Below, in pieces: positions 9,160-18,811 of a stretch of 64,000 nucleotides of DNA. The DNA comes from Kordiimonadaceae bacterium. Lineage in GTDB: Bacteria > Pseudomonadota > Alphaproteobacteria > Sphingomonadales > Kordiimonadaceae. Location of the stretch: NCBI GenBank assembly GCA_017640725.1, contig JAEPQB010000003.1, forward strand, positions 186,001 to 250,000, written 5' to 3'. Positions within the stretch are counted from its first letter, which is position 1; every line of letters begins with the position of its first letter. A model generated the notes under the pieces. It was given only the letters and a program-made list of their open reading frames with translations. It had not been told where the DNA came from and searched no databases. A program made the translations under genes and the position numbers.

Positions 9160-10347
9160 GTGGCGACAGAAGCAGCAACAGATATCGAAGTTAGTGATGT
9201 TGAAACGAAAGACCACAGAGTTTCGTCTGGCGACAAGCGTGTCAGTGACCTGAATTACCCTCACGGTGAGAAAGTACCAACAAGCACCGAAGTTATTGAA
9301 GTGGCAAAAGGTGTTCTTTGGGCGCGCATCCCGCTTCCGTGGTCTTTGGACCACATCAATGTTTATTTGTTCGACGAAGGTGATGGTTGGTCTGTCATCG
9401 ATACCGGCGCACGCGGAAAAACGGGAATTGAAGCCTGGCAGGAAATTGAAGAAGAGGTTCTTGCGGGAAAACCAATCAAGCGGGTCATCGCAACTCATAT
9501 GCACCCCGATCATTTGGGGCTTGCTGGTTGGCTTGTTGAGCGGTTTAAGGCGGAATTTTGGATTACGCAGACAGAATACCTGCTTGCTCAAACACTGTGG
9601 CACAGTGCTGCAGCAGAATTTCCGGAAAGTGAGTTGGATTATCTGTTCCGTGGCGGTGTTGATCGAAAATATGAACCCATGATCAGGGCCGCTGGCTATG
9701 GCAACTATAAGCGAGGTGTTTACACGTTGCCGCCTACCTATACTCGGATGGAAGACGGCAACCTGATTGAATTAGGGGGACGCACTTGGCGCGTAGTGAT
9801 TGGTCGAGGACACTCGCCGGAGCACGCCTGCCTGGCTTGCTTGGACGAGCCCCTATTCATTGGCGGTGATCAAATTCTGCCGGAAATCACATCGAATGTT
9901 TCCGTTTATGCACGTGAGCCAAAAGGAAACCCACTGGCTCATTGGCTTTCGAGCTTGGACAGGATGCGTGCTGTCGAGGGAGATCCGCTTGTATTGCCTT
10001 CGCACGGACGTGTGTTCTTTGGTCTTCAAAAACGTATTGATGCGCTAATCAACGGTCACCTTGAAAAGCTCAAAAAACTTCATGCCTGGTGTGAACAGCC
10101 GAAATCTGCAGTTAAGACCTTCAAGGCGCTCTACCGCCGAAAGATTGAAGGCATGGATTTTTACCTGGCGTTGGGTGAGGCTATCGCGCATCTCCACCTG
10201 CTGGAGTCCCTCAATCTTCTCGAACGGCATTTTGATGGAGAGGTCTATACCTTTGCAAGCGTTGGCGAAGTGGAAATGGCGTCAATTGTTGATGACGTGA
10301 ATAAATTGCCAGGCATTGAGCTGCGCTCTCTTAGCGATTTCGCATAG
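9160..10347 (+). CDS. MBL-fold metallo-hydrolase
   Basis: A 395-aa metallo-beta-lactamase-fold protein. The metal motif THMHPDHLG (HxHxDH) lies at about residues 110-118. Later ligands appear in GRGHSPEHACLAC and LPSHGRVFF. The last roughly 100 residues resemble the helical/winged domain often fused behind such hydrolases. The start is a GTG 4 nt after the acyl-CoA dehydrogenase stop, which indicates translational coupling. A hydrolase acting on a CoA thioester or lipid-derived product of its partner is plausible but unproven. No signal peptide. Confidence 0.85.
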   Translation: MATEAATDIEVSDVETKDHRVSSGDKRVSDLNYPHGEKVPTSTEVIEVAKGVLWARIPLPWSLDHINVYLFDEGDGWSVIDTGARGKTGIEAWQEIEEEVLAGKPIKRVIATHMHPDHLGLAGWLVERFKAEFWITQTEYLLAQTLWHSAAAEFPESELDYLFRGGVDRKYEPMIRAAGYGNYKRGVYTLPPTYTRMEDGNLIELGGRTWRVVIGRGHSPEHACLACLDEPLFIGGDQILPEITSNVSVYAREPKGNPLAHWLSSLDRMRAVEGDPLVLPSHGRVFFGLQKRIDALINGHLEKLKKLHAWCEQPKSAVKTFKALYRRKIEGMDFYLALGEAIAHLHLLESLNLLERHFDGEVYTFASVGEVEMASIVDDVNKLPGIELRSLSDFA

Positions 10348-10431
10348 TTTCATCAGATTTGCTTTACGTTGCCACGATAAGCCCCCTATAAGGGGCGCAA
10401 TCAAATTTTGTGTGGATTTCAGAGGTGCAAG

Positions 10432-10689
10432 ATGGGCGACGAGGCGAAATCGGTAGACGTTGATTCCTTGAGTTTTGAGCAAGCCATGGCTGAACTAGAC
10501 TCTGTTGTGGCAAAACTGGAATCTGGGTCTGCGCCTCTTGAGCAATCCATTCAGCTCTATACTCGTGGCACTATTCTTAAAGCTCGATGCGAAGCACTTC
10601 TCAAAGATGCTCAGGCAAAAATTGAAAAGATTACATTGGATGAAACCGGTGCGGCATCAAGCACCGCGCCATTTGATCCTGAAGCATGA
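10432..10689 (+). CDS. xseB: Exodeoxyribonuclease VII small subunit
   Basis: An 85-aa protein, the normal XseB size, with the family core LSFEQAMAELDSVVAKLESG followed by a helix rich in K/A. It is the small helical subunit that binds the XseA nuclease. I chose the ATG at 10432 because AGAGGTG lies just upstream and the conserved region starts a few residues later; an in-frame upstream extension from 10408 has no support. The stop overlaps the ispA start (ATGATGATG). The large-subunit gene is not in the window. Confidence 0.93.
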   Translation: MGDEAKSVDVDSLSFEQAMAELDSVVAKLESGSAPLEQSIQLYTRGTILKARCEALLKDAQAKIEKITLDETGAASSTAPFDPEA

Positions 10690-11597
10690 TGATGTCTCCT
10701 CCATTTGATAACGACGCATTGAAGCAGGCGCTTTCTGCGACTTCGGCTGCTGTGGAACGCACTATGGAACCGGAATTGGCCGTTCCGAGTGGCCCGGAGG
10801 CACGCGTCGTCGAAGCAATGCGTTATGCCTTCTTCTCCGGTGGTAAGCGGTTGCGCCCATTTTTGGTGCTGGCAAGTGCAGAATTGTTCGGTGTTGACCG
10901 GCAGCAGGCATTGCGCGTTGCAGGTGCTGTTGAGTGCGTTCACTGCTATTCGTTGGTCCACGATGACCTTCCGGCGATGGATGATGACGATATGCGTCGC
11001 GGTAAAGCAACCGTCCATAAAGCTTTTGACGAAGCCACCGCAATTTTGGCAGGCGATTCGTTAATGACTTTGGCGTTTGAGTTGTTGGTCGACCCAAAAA
11101 CCCATGCCGATCCAAACGTTAGACTGGCGCTTATCGGCGCGCTGGCACGGGCTTCTGGCCATCACGGTATGGTGGGTGGTCAGATGATTGATTTGAGCGC
11201 CAATGACCATGAACTCGGAGAGGCTGAAATATATCGGCTTCAGCAAATGAAAACCGGCGCTTTGATTAGTTTTTCAGCCGAAGCGGGCGGCATAATGGGG
11301 CACGCAAGCCCTCATGCGCAGGCGTCGCTTCAGGGCTATGCACGCGATTTGGGCCTCGCGTTTCAAATTGCTGATGATTTGCTGGATGTAGAGGGCACGC
11401 CAGAAGAAGTTGGCAAAGCTACACAAAAGGATGCGGATGCTGGCAAGGCAACACTTGTTGGCATCATGGGGGTTGAACGGGCAAGAAAACAGGCAGAGAT
11501 TCTGGCCAATCAGGCTATTGAACATTTGTCTGATTTCGACGATAAAGCAGCGCTTTTGCGGGCTGTAGCGCATTTTGCTATATTTCGCCGCACCTAA
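10686..11597 (+). CDS. ispA: Farnesyl diphosphate synthase (polyprenyl synthetase)
   Basis: A 303-aa trans-prenyltransferase. It condenses DMAPP/GPP with IPP to farnesyl diphosphate. The first aspartate-rich motif is HDDLPAMDDDDMRRGKATVH and the second is FQIADDLLDVEG. The residues just before the first motif (HCYSLVHDD) look like bacterial FPP synthase rather than longer-chain enzymes, though product length is not certain. Three consecutive ATGs (10686, 10689, 10692) are possible starts. It sits between xseB and dxs, so precursor supply and elongation are in one operon. Confidence 0.93.
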   Translation: MMMSPPFDNDALKQALSATSAAVERTMEPELAVPSGPEARVVEAMRYAFFSGGKRLRPFLVLASAELFGVDRQQALRVAGAVECVHCYSLVHDDLPAMDDDDMRRGKATVHKAFDEATAILAGDSLMTLAFELLVDPKTHADPNVRLALIGALARASGHHGMVGGQMIDLSANDHELGEAEIYRLQQMKTGALISFSAEAGGIMGHASPHAQASLQGYARDLGLAFQIADDLLDVEGTPEEVGKATQKDADAGKATLVGIMGVERARKQAEILANQAIEHLSDFDDKAALLRAVAHFAIFRRT

Positions 11598-11654
11598 AGA
11601 CGGAACAGATATTTTCGTCATACGCTGTTGAAGAACTAGGGAAGAAAACCGCCA

Positions 11655-13580
11655 GTGAGCACCAAACCTGACACGCCCCTTCTGGATAAGGTCAACTCGC
11701 CCGTTGATCTTCGCATGCTGCCAAAAGAACAGCTTCAGCAGCTTTCTGATGAACTGCGGACCGAGATTATCAACGCGGCTTCCGTGTCTGGCGGCCATTT
11801 TGGCGCCGGATTGGGCGTGGTGGAGCTAACGGTTGCACTGCACTATGTTTTCAATACTCCGGATGATCGACTGATATGGGATGTTGGTCACCAAGCGTAT
11901 CCCCACAAAATTATTACTGGTCGTCGCGATGGTATTCGGTCAATCCGCCAACCGGGCGGTCTTTCGCCTTTCACCAAACGCGGGGAAAGCGAATATGACC
12001 CGTTTGGTGCAGGGCACTCCAGCACGTCGATCAGTGCGGCATTGGGTATGGCCGTGGCCAACAAACTGTCGGACAAGTCTGGTCGTGCGATTGCTGTCAT
12101 AGGTGATGGCGCGATGAGTGCAGGCATGGCTTACGAAGCAATGAATAACGCGGAGCAAGCTGGCAACAGGCTCATCGTTATCCTCAATGACAATGACATG
12201 TCCATTGCACCTGCTGTCGGTGGGCTGAGCGCGTACCTGGCAAAAATCATTAGTTCTGAAACGTTCTTGAGCTTGCGTGGGTTTGGCAAAAAAATCATTG
12301 AAATGCTGCCCAAACCCTTGGCTGACAGGGCGCGCTTGGCTGAAGAAACTGCGCGCGGCATGGCTGCCGGCGGCGGTACACTTTTTGACGAACTCGGGTT
12401 TTATTATGTTGGCCCGATTGACGGCCACAATATGGACCACTTGTTGCCAGTGCTGGAAAATGTGCGCGACGCGTCAGATGGCCCCATGTTGGTTCATGTC
12501 GTGACGGAAAAAGGTCGTGGGCACCCGTTCATCCAGCCGCACCATGAAAAGTACCATGCGGTGCCCCAGTTCGACCTAGTCACGGGGGAACACAAAAAGG
12601 CTGCGCCGAAAGCGCCGACTTTCACTAATATTTTTGCCGAAGCGCTTATTGATGAAGCATCCCGGGACGACAAAATCGTTGCTATTACAGCGGCTATGCC
12701 GTCGGGCACAGGCATTGATAAATTCGAAAAAGCCTTCCCCGACCGAACATTCGATGTCGGCATTGCAGAGCAACATGCCGTGACGTTTGCGGCCGGTCTG
12801 GCTGCAGAAGGCTATAAACCCTTCGCAACAATTTATTCGACTTTCCTGCAACGAGCGTACGACCAAGTGGTACATGACGTGGCAGTTCAGAAACTGCCTG
12901 TGCGGTTTGCGATCGATAGAGCAGGCCTTGTAGGTGCTGATGGTCCAACACACGCGGGTAGTTTTGATGTCACTTATTTGGCCAGTCTGCCCAACATGGT
13001 GGTGATGGCGGCAGCCGACGAAGCTGAACTGAAGCATATGGTGGCAACGTGCGCAGCGATCAATGATCGTCCTTCTGCCGTTCGGTACCCCAGGGGAGAA
13101 GGTGTTGGGGTAACTTTGCCTGAACACGGCGAACCCTTGGAAATAGGAAAAGGCCGGATCGTTCAAAGAGGCTCGAAAATAGCTATTCTGTCCCTTGGTT
13201 CGCGTCTATCAGAAGCGCTTGAAGCTGCAAAGCAGTTGGAAGCAAGGGGGCTGTCCACTACAGTTGCTGATGCACGCTTCGCCAAACCAATTGATGAGCA
13301 AATGATCCGTGACCTGGCTGCCAGCCATGATTTGTTGCTCACCATTGAAGAGGGTTCGATTGGTGGTTTTGGGGCTCATGTGATGGATTTCTGCGCAGAA
13401 GAGGGCATACTGGACGGCCGACTGCGCGTCAGAGCAATGAAACTACCGGACGTATTTATCGACCATGGCAAACCCGCAGACATGTATGAAGAAGCTGGGC
13501 TGAACGCCACAGGCATCGTTTCTACTGCTTTGAAAGCGTTGGGCCACAACAGCTTCGATCAGTCTGTGGCCAATACATGA
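11655..13580 (+). CDS. dxs: 1-deoxy-D-xylulose-5-phosphate synthase
   Basis: A 641-aa thiamine-diphosphate enzyme that joins pyruvate and glyceraldehyde-3-phosphate, the entry step of the MEP isoprenoid pathway. It has the N-terminal core [18 protein letters not shown], the ThDP/Mg motif [16 protein letters not shown], the transketolase-like catalytic region [17 protein letters not shown] and the C-terminal domain. The start is a GTG at 11655 with AGGGAAGAAA upstream. Full length with no lesions. Confidence 0.97.
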   Translation: MSTKPDTPLLDKVNSPVDLRMLPKEQLQQLSDELRTEIINAASVSGGHFGAGLGVVELTVALHYVFNTPDDRLIWDVGHQAYPHKIITGRRDGIRSIRQPGGLSPFTKRGESEYDPFGAGHSSTSISAALGMAVANKLSDKSGRAIAVIGDGAMSAGMAYEAMNNAEQAGNRLIVILNDNDMSIAPAVGGLSAYLAKIISSETFLSLRGFGKKIIEMLPKPLADRARLAEETARGMAAGGGTLFDELGFYYVGPIDGHNMDHLLPVLENVRDASDGPMLVHVVTEKGRGHPFIQPHHEKYHAVPQFDLVTGEHKKAAPKAPTFTNIFAEALIDEASRDDKIVAITAAMPSGTGIDKFEKAFPDRTFDVGIAEQHAVTFAAGLAAEGYKPFATIYSTFLQRAYDQVVHDVAVQKLPVRFAIDRAGLVGADGPTHAGSFDVTYLASLPNMVVMAAADEAELKHMVATCAAINDRPSAVRYPRGEGVGVTLPEHGEPLEIGKGRIVQRGSKIAILSLGSRLSEALEAAKQLEARGLSTTVADARFAKPIDEQMIRDLAASHDLLLTIEEGSIGGFGAHVMDFCAEEGILDGRLRVRAMKLPDVFIDHGKPADMYEEAGLNATGIVSTALKALGHNSFDQSVANT

Positions 13581-13602
13581 ATTCCCGATAGGTAGTAGTG
13601 GT

Positions 13603-14346
13603 TTGGCCAAAATTAGAGCAGATGTGGCCCTAGTGAACCGCGGTTTGGTTGAGTCCCGGACTAAGGCTCAAGCAATCATCATGGCTGGACTTGTCTTTTC
13701 TGGCGAAACGAAAATCACCAAAGCCGGGCATCCGATCCCTGAAGACGCCGCACTGGAAGTGCGCGGCAAAGACCACCCCTGGGTAAGCCGAGGCGGATTG
13801 AAGCTTGAAAAAGGGCTGGACGAGTTTGCAGTCGATGCCCGTGGCATGATTGCTATCGATGTTGGGGCATCCACAGGCGGGTTTACCGACGTGTTGCTCA
13901 CCAATGGCGCTGCCAAAGTCTATGCAGTGGATGTCGGCCGCGGTCAGTTGGCTTGGAAACTGCGCAATGACGACCGTGTTGTTGTTCTTGAAAAAACCAA
14001 TGCTCGCTATCTGGATGAAACCCATATTCCCGACCCGATTGATTTGGTCGTATGTGACGCCAGCTTCATTTCGCTCAAAACTATTTTGCCTGCTGCTATG
14101 GCATTGGTGAAACCTGGTGGGCACCTGATCGCATTAATCAAACCACAGTTTGAAGTAGGCAAAGATAATGTGGGCAAAGGTGGCGTAGTGCGTGACCCTG
14201 AATTGCACCAGGCTGTTTGCGCAGATATTGGCGATTGGTTGAATGCCAGTTCAGACTGGTATGAGGCCGGCATAGTGCAAAGTCCGATTAAAGGCCCCGA
14301 GGGCAACATTGAGTTCTTGATTCATGGAATTAAATCGGATGCCTGA
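13603..14346 (+). CDS. tlyA: TlyA-family rRNA 2'-O-methyltransferase
   Basis: A 247-aa protein with an N-terminal S4 RNA-binding domain (residues 1-60, RADVALVNRGLVESRTKAQA) and a C-terminal FtsJ-like methyltransferase (IDVGASTGGFTDVLL at about residue 84; LIKPQFEVGKDNVGKGGVVR). TlyA enzymes methylate cytidine 2'-OH in rRNA. The start is a TTG 22 nt after dxs, preceded by GATAGGTAG. It closes the xseB-ispA-dxs-tlyA operon order and overlaps the next methyltransferase gene. Confidence 0.9.
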   Translation: MAKIRADVALVNRGLVESRTKAQAIIMAGLVFSGETKITKAGHPIPEDAALEVRGKDHPWVSRGGLKLEKGLDEFAVDARGMIAIDVGASTGGFTDVLLTNGAAKVYAVDVGRGQLAWKLRNDDRVVVLEKTNARYLDETHIPDPIDLVVCDASFISLKTILPAAMALVKPGGHLIALIKPQFEVGKDNVGKGGVVRDPELHQAVCADIGDWLNASSDWYEAGIVQSPIKGPEGNIEFLIHGIKSDA

Positions 14347-15616
14347 AAGTATCACGGTAACGATTGAGAGCTTGGGTGCCCGGGGCGATGGAATTGCCAA
14401 GCACGACGGGAAACCTGTGTATGTACCCGGAGCATTACCGGGTGAAGTTGTCCAGGTGCAAGTCGTCGAAACGCGCAAAAGCGGACTGTATACCCGAATG
14501 TTGGATGTAAAAGAGCCGTCGCGCCAGCGGGTGCAGGCTAAGTGCCAACATTTTGGCAGGTGCGGTGGCTGCCAGATGCAGCATATGACCGATGAACTGT
14601 ACAGAAAATGGGTTCAAGACAGGGCGAGATTTGCACTCGCTCAGCAAGGGTTGGACGAGGCTCAGGTCGAAGATCCGTTCATGGCGCCGCCCGAAAGCCG
14701 GCGCAGGGTGGCACTCAAGGCCCTTCAAACGGCTTCTGGTCTCGTTTTTGGCTTTAATGCGGAAGGCAGCCACCAGATTGTGGATGTTGTACAGTGCCCA
14801 GTGATGCATTCCAGCATTTGGGCTCTTGTGCCAGAGTTGAAAAGGCTGCTTGGTAATATACTGCCTCAAAGGGCGCTCGCCCAAGTACATGCGACTTTGA
14901 CTGCAACCGGTATCGATCTGGTAGTGGATGTGGCGCATGAAATTTCGCTGCAAGAGCGAGAAGCCTGCGTGCAATTCGCGAATGATTTCAATATTTCAGC
15001 CTTTCACTGGCGATCAGACGGTTTTTTAGACCCTATCGTTGTCCGCCAGGAACCCATAATGGAATTCGCTGGCGTTAAAGTGCCGCTCTCGCCGGGTGCC
15101 TTCATTCAGGCGACCAGCGAAAGTGAAGCCGTTATGATTGAGCGCGTTCAGTCTGCCTGCTCATCCGCTGGCCGAGTGGCAGACCTGTTCAGCGGCATAG
15201 GAACATTCACCTTTCCGTTGGCGCGCCAACATCAAATATTGGCAGTTGAAGGCGCCTTGGACGCCGTGCAAGCGCTTGAAAATGCCCGAAATTCAGCGCC
15301 CGCTGCCGGCGTGAAGCTAAAGCAGGTTGTGGTGAAACATCGCGACTTGTTTCGAAGGCCACTCAGCGTCAAGGAACTAGCCGGTTTTGATGCTGTTGTC
15401 ATTGACCCACCGCGGGCTGGCGCTCAGATGCAGATGGAACAATTGGCTCAATCGGGCGTTAAAACAGTTGTCTCTGTTTCCTGCAATCCCAATACGTTTG
15501 CGCGAGATGCCCGCATTCTAGTCGAGGGAGGCTATGAATTGAACACTGTTTTACCAGTCGACCAGTTTTTATGGTCAACCCACCTTGAGCTCGTTGGCGT
15601 ATTTACCCGACCTTAA
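14339..15616 (+). CDS. TrmA/RumA-type RNA 5-methyluridine methyltransferase
   Basis: A 425-aa class I RNA methyltransferase. It has an N-terminal TRAM-like domain (ITVTIESLGARGDGIAKHDG), an Fe-S cysteine set CQHFGRCGGCQMQ near residue 67-79 with a further Cys in VQCPVM, a SAM motif DLFSGIGTFTFPLA and the catalytic cysteine in VSVSCNPNTFARD. These features match RlmD/RlmC/TrmA enzymes that make m5U in rRNA or tRNA; the exact position cannot be told. I use ATG 14339, which overlaps the tlyA stop; an in-frame ATG at 14324 is an alternative. Confidence 0.88.
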   Translation: MPESITVTIESLGARGDGIAKHDGKPVYVPGALPGEVVQVQVVETRKSGLYTRMLDVKEPSRQRVQAKCQHFGRCGGCQMQHMTDELYRKWVQDRARFALAQQGLDEAQVEDPFMAPPESRRRVALKALQTASGLVFGFNAEGSHQIVDVVQCPVMHSSIWALVPELKRLLGNILPQRALAQVHATLTATGIDLVVDVAHEISLQEREACVQFANDFNISAFHWRSDGFLDPIVVRQEPIMEFAGVKVPLSPGAFIQATSESEAVMIERVQSACSSAGRVADLFSGIGTFTFPLARQHQILAVEGALDAVQALENARNSAPAAGVKLKQVVVKHRDLFRRPLSVKELAGFDAVVIDPPRAGAQMQMEQLAQSGVKTVVSVSCNPNTFARDARILVEGGYELNTVLPVDQFLWSTHLELVGVFTRP

Positions 15617-15663
15617 TTTTGTGACTGTAGTGTTTTGGGGTGAAGCGAGAGCGGGCGATAGCG

Positions 15664-16092
15664 ATGCACACCATCATATACACAAGCCGAGAGGCGCAAT
15701 TCTTCTCAGATGAAGATATTGAGACGTTACTGGTAGGCGCACGCTCACACAATCAAGCGTCTGATATTACTGGTGTATTACTATATTTTGATTTGGTGTT
15801 TTTTCAGGTGCTTGAAGGCCCTAAAGAAGCCTTGGAAAAGCTTTTCGCCCGGATTGTCGAAGACTCAAGGCATAAGGATGTCATGCTACAAGTGAATGAA
15901 CCTATCAGTGCACGTTTGTTCCCTAATTGGTCTATGGCTTATCGCAAACTCGACGGTCAAATTGCCCGCAGTGGCGACAGTATTGCTGACACTCTGGGCT
16001 TTGTAGCAAACGACCACAACACGATTGTGAGTCTGCAACAACATCGATTGACGAAACTGATCCAAAAAGTTGCTGAGGCGCTGGGAGCCTGA
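15664..16092 (+). CDS. BLUF-domain blue-light photosensor (short, single domain)
   Basis: A 142-aa protein that is a BLUF flavin domain plus a short C-terminal helix. Counting from ATG 15664, Tyr6, Asn30, Gln48 and Trp89 have exactly the spacing of AppA Tyr21, Asn45, Gln63 and Trp104, so the FAD hydrogen-bond network should be intact. Visible motifs are TIIYTSR and DITGVLLYFDLVFFQVLEGP. No output domain is attached, so it must signal through a partner protein. A GTG at 15640 is an alternative start, but BLUF proteins usually begin a few residues before the Tyr. It follows the methyltransferase gene by 47 nt. Confidence 0.93.
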   Translation: MHTIIYTSREAQFFSDEDIETLLVGARSHNQASDITGVLLYFDLVFFQVLEGPKEALEKLFARIVEDSRHKDVMLQVNEPISARLFPNWSMAYRKLDGQIARSGDSIADTLGFVANDHNTIVSLQQHRLTKLIQKVAEALGA

Positions 16093-16094
16093 AT

Positions 16095-17054
16095 TTAAGG
16101 GCGGCTCAAAAAGCTGCGAACCTCAGCTGCCGTGTCAGTTGGAATTTCTTCCATGGGCAAATGCCCGACACTTTCAAATACTTTCAATTCACTGTTGGGC
16201 AATCGTTGGTTCAAGATTTCAGCAGCAGAAACCGGGATCAAATTGTCTTCCGCGCCCCATATAATGAGAGATGGCAGAGCAATACCAGTCACGTCCAAAT
16301 TCCTGCTGCCGTTTTCGCGGTACCATGCGAAGCGTTTTCCGGTGGCACGGCGATTGCCCGGGTGGCGCGCCAGCTCCCAATATTGATCAATCATTTCTTC
16401 AGTAACGATGCTTTGGACACTTACACTTGTTCGCAATCCCTCAGCCGCCAAACTGCGCGGTGTTACGTTCTCTAGTATCCAATCTGTGTACCAGCGACCA
16501 GCCAGGTCAAATGCGATTGGATAGTCCCGTTCTTCACCGGGTTTAGGCGGGGCATTTATGCCTGCCGCATCAACCAGAACAAGGTGCGTAAGGTCTTCAG
16601 GGTGAGCTAATGCATAGGAGAGAGTTACGCCACCACCCATGCTGTTGCCGCCAAGCGCAAAGCCCTCAAGACCAACGGTGTCCACAAACTCCTTCAGAAA
16701 CGCAACCATGCCCCCATAGGTATAATCGTCTGCGGGCGTGGAGCCAGTCAGGCCATGACCGGGCAAATCTACGGAAACAAGGAAGAACGTATCGGACAAT
16801 TGCGAGACCCATGGCTCCCATGTGTGCAAACTCGCATTAGACCCGTGAAGCAAAACGAGCGTATGGCCATCGCGATTGCCTTGCATGCGGTAGTGCGCTC
16901 TTGCGCCTGAGGGAAGATCGACAAAATCAGAGGCGCCGGTGGCATATTTTTCTGCCAGTACCGAGTGTGGAATGTCGGATGCCCAACCTTGGTATATTAA
17001 CAACATCAGAATGAGTGCAAAAACGCCTGCAACATACTTCAACCATTTAAGCAT
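16095..17054 (-). CDS. Membrane-anchored alpha/beta hydrolase
   Basis: A 319-aa alpha/beta-hydrolase with an N-terminal membrane anchor or uncleaved signal (residues 5-22, VAGVFALILMLLIY). The catalytic triad candidates are Ser138 in GGNSMGGG, Asp in IWGAEDNLIP and His in SVGHLPMEE, with oxyanion motif LLHGSNAS. The fold is typical of esterases and meta-cleavage-type hydrolases; the substrate is unknown. It starts 1 nt after the stop of the upstream membrane-protein gene, so the two form an operon. It is convergent with the BLUF gene with only 2 nt between stops. Confidence 0.88.
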   Translation of the reverse strand: MLKWLKYVAGVFALILMLLIYQGWASDIPHSVLAEKYATGASDFVDLPSGARAHYRMQGNRDGHTLVLLHGSNASLHTWEPWVSQLSDTFFLVSVDLPGHGLTGSTPADDYTYGGMVAFLKEFVDTVGLEGFALGGNSMGGGVTLSYALAHPEDLTHLVLVDAAGINAPPKPGEERDYPIAFDLAGRWYTDWILENVTPRSLAAEGLRTSVSVQSIVTEEMIDQYWELARHPGNRRATGKRFAWYRENGSRNLDVTGIALPSLIIWGAEDNLIPVSAAEILNQRLPNSELKVFESVGHLPMEEIPTDTAAEVRSFLSRP

Positions 17055-17055
17055 T

Positions 17056-17685
17056 CTAATTCTCCCAAGGCTTGTCGCCTATCTCTTCGCCGTTCAATAG
17101 CGCCTCAAGTGCCGCAATAACGCTTTTTTCAACCCACCAGGTTTCGTTCAGGATTTCGAAATATAGTTCCAGGATTTTCTGGGGGTCTTCTTCTTGATTT
17201 GCCAGCGTTTGAGCGTCTCCGTTCTGACGCCAACGGAATTCATGCGCTTCAAATAATGCAAACACCTGAATGAGGGAACTAAGCTGCTCCAACTCAATGT
17301 AGCTTATTAAATTGGTGAGCTTGGCAATTTCCCAATTGGCATCCGTCAGCAGGGCAGGGCGCATGATACCTTGCCTGTACATTGTATTGAAAATGCGCTG
17401 GTAATCGTCAGCAGTTAGATTTTCCGGGTTTTGCGTTTCAGCGCGAATAAAGTCCAAGTGTTTGGAATGATGTGCGTGGGCGGTTTTCAGGCGCGCAAGG
17501 TTTTCAGCGAGCTCTATATAAAGCTTGTCCAAAAGCTCGACTTTTCGCTGCTCACGCTCATGGTCTTCCCACCATTCATTAATTGCAAGAGCTAGCAGGA
17601 TCGCCACGATAACTGCAGCGATTTCCCGACCGGCACTCAGCGCCATCGATTTTATGGTTGTTGAAGTTTTACCACCGTCTGCCAT
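17056..17685 (-). CDS. Single-pass membrane protein of unknown function
   Basis: A 209-aa protein not recognised with confidence. One transmembrane segment lies at about residues 20-38 (REIAAVIVAILLALAINEWW), followed by a charged helical region (EDHEREQRKVELLDKLYIEL) and a long helical domain. The pattern 'TM helix ending in INEWW followed by E/R-rich helix' resembles the DUF6090-type proteins, but I cannot confirm membership. It is translationally coupled to the downstream alpha/beta hydrolase, which suggests they act together at the inner membrane. Confidence 0.65.
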   Translation of the reverse strand: MADGGKTSTTIKSMALSAGREIAAVIVAILLALAINEWWEDHEREQRKVELLDKLYIELAENLARLKTAHAHHSKHLDFIRAETQNPENLTADDYQRIFNTMYRQGIMRPALLTDANWEIAKLTNLISYIELEQLSSLIQVFALFEAHEFRWRQNGDAQTLANQEEDPQKILELYFEILNETWWVEKSVIAALEALLNGEEIGDKPWEN

Positions 17686-17725
17686 TCGCTCCCCCGATCA
17701 GGCATTGGGTTGCATGCCATTTAAC

Positions 17726-18799
17726 TTATCCGCACTGTGCCCGGTGCAACATCATGTGGTCGGCGAGCACTATTGCCATCATGGCTTCTGCGATTGGCAC
17801 TGCTCGAATGCCTACACATGGATCATGGCGACCTTTGGTCACCACATCAACGGCTTCCCCGTCACTGTTGATGCTTTGGCGCGGTGTTAGGATAGAACTT
17901 GTCGGCTTGACCGAGAAACGGGCCACAATCTGCTGACCCGTTGAGATGCCGCCCAATATACCGCCGGCCTTGTTTGATAAAAATTCAGGTTTTCCGCCAG
18001 CTCCGGGGCGCATTTGATCGGCGTTTTCTTCGCCTGTGAGTGCAGCTGCTCCCATGCCTTCACCAATTTCTACGCCTTTGGCTGCGTTTATACTCATCAA
18101 AGCTGTCGCCAAATCAGCGTCCAGTTTGCCGTAAACGGGTGCGCCCCATCCGGCAGGCACACCGTCAGCTACAACTTCAATGACTGCGCCTACACTGCTT
18201 CCAGCCTTGCGAATTTTTTCAAGTTCCGTAGCCCACGTTCTGGCAGCTGCCGTGTCAGGACAGAAAAGCGGATTGTTCCGGACTTCGTTCCAATCAAGGT
18301 TGTCACGATTGATGCCGTGAGGACCCATTTGCACCATGCCAGCACGGATTTTGACGTCATCACCCAGAATTTTACGTGCTACAGCACCTGCCGCCACTCT
18401 TGCTGCGGTTTCACGTGCGCTCGAGCGGCCGCCACCACGATAATCGCGGATGCCATATTTGGCATCATAGGTGAAATCGGCATGACCCGGTCGGTAAGAC
18501 TGTGCGATGTCCCCATAATCTTTGGAGCGCTGGTCGACATTTTCGATCATCAATTGGATAGGGGTGCCTGTTGTTTGCCCCTCAAAAACGCCAGACAAAA
18601 TCTTAACCGCGTCTGGTTCCCGACGCTGTGTCGTATATTTGGATTGACCAGGGCGACGCTCGTCCAAAAATACCTGGATGTCTGCTTCACTCAGCGCGAT
18701 CCGTGGTGGCACGCCATCGACGGTGCAACCAATGGCTGGCCCGTGGCTTTCACCCCAGCTTGTGAAACGAAACAAACGCCCGAAAGTGTTGAAGGACAT
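17726..18799 (-). CDS. aroC: Chorismate synthase
   Basis: A 357-aa protein of normal AroC length. It converts 5-enolpyruvylshikimate-3-phosphate to chorismate using reduced FMN. Signatures are [20 protein letters not shown] near the N-terminus, the central [20 protein letters not shown], and the C-terminal [25 protein letters not shown] lies just upstream of the ATG. It lies 12 nt downstream of fabI on the same strand. Confidence 0.97.
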   Translation of the reverse strand: MSFNTFGRLFRFTSWGESHGPAIGCTVDGVPPRIALSEADIQVFLDERRPGQSKYTTQRREPDAVKILSGVFEGQTTGTPIQLMIENVDQRSKDYGDIAQSYRPGHADFTYDAKYGIRDYRGGGRSSARETAARVAAGAVARKILGDDVKIRAGMVQMGPHGINRDNLDWNEVRNNPLFCPDTAAARTWATELEKIRKAGSSVGAVIEVVADGVPAGWGAPVYGKLDADLATALMSINAAKGVEIGEGMGAAALTGEENADQMRPGAGGKPEFLSNKAGGILGGISTGQQIVARFSVKPTSSILTPRQSINSDGEAVDVVTKGRHDPCVGIRAVPIAEAMMAIVLADHMMLHRAQCG

Positions 18800-18811
18800 A
18801 AAACTTCCTGA

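Noticed and set aside
11274-11798. Long minus-strand reading frame opposite ispA and dxs
   Set aside because: It runs antisense to two conserved, clearly coding genes and has no domain; it is a shadow frame. The same applies to minus-strand frames opposite acyl-CoA dehydrogenases such as 38185-39399.
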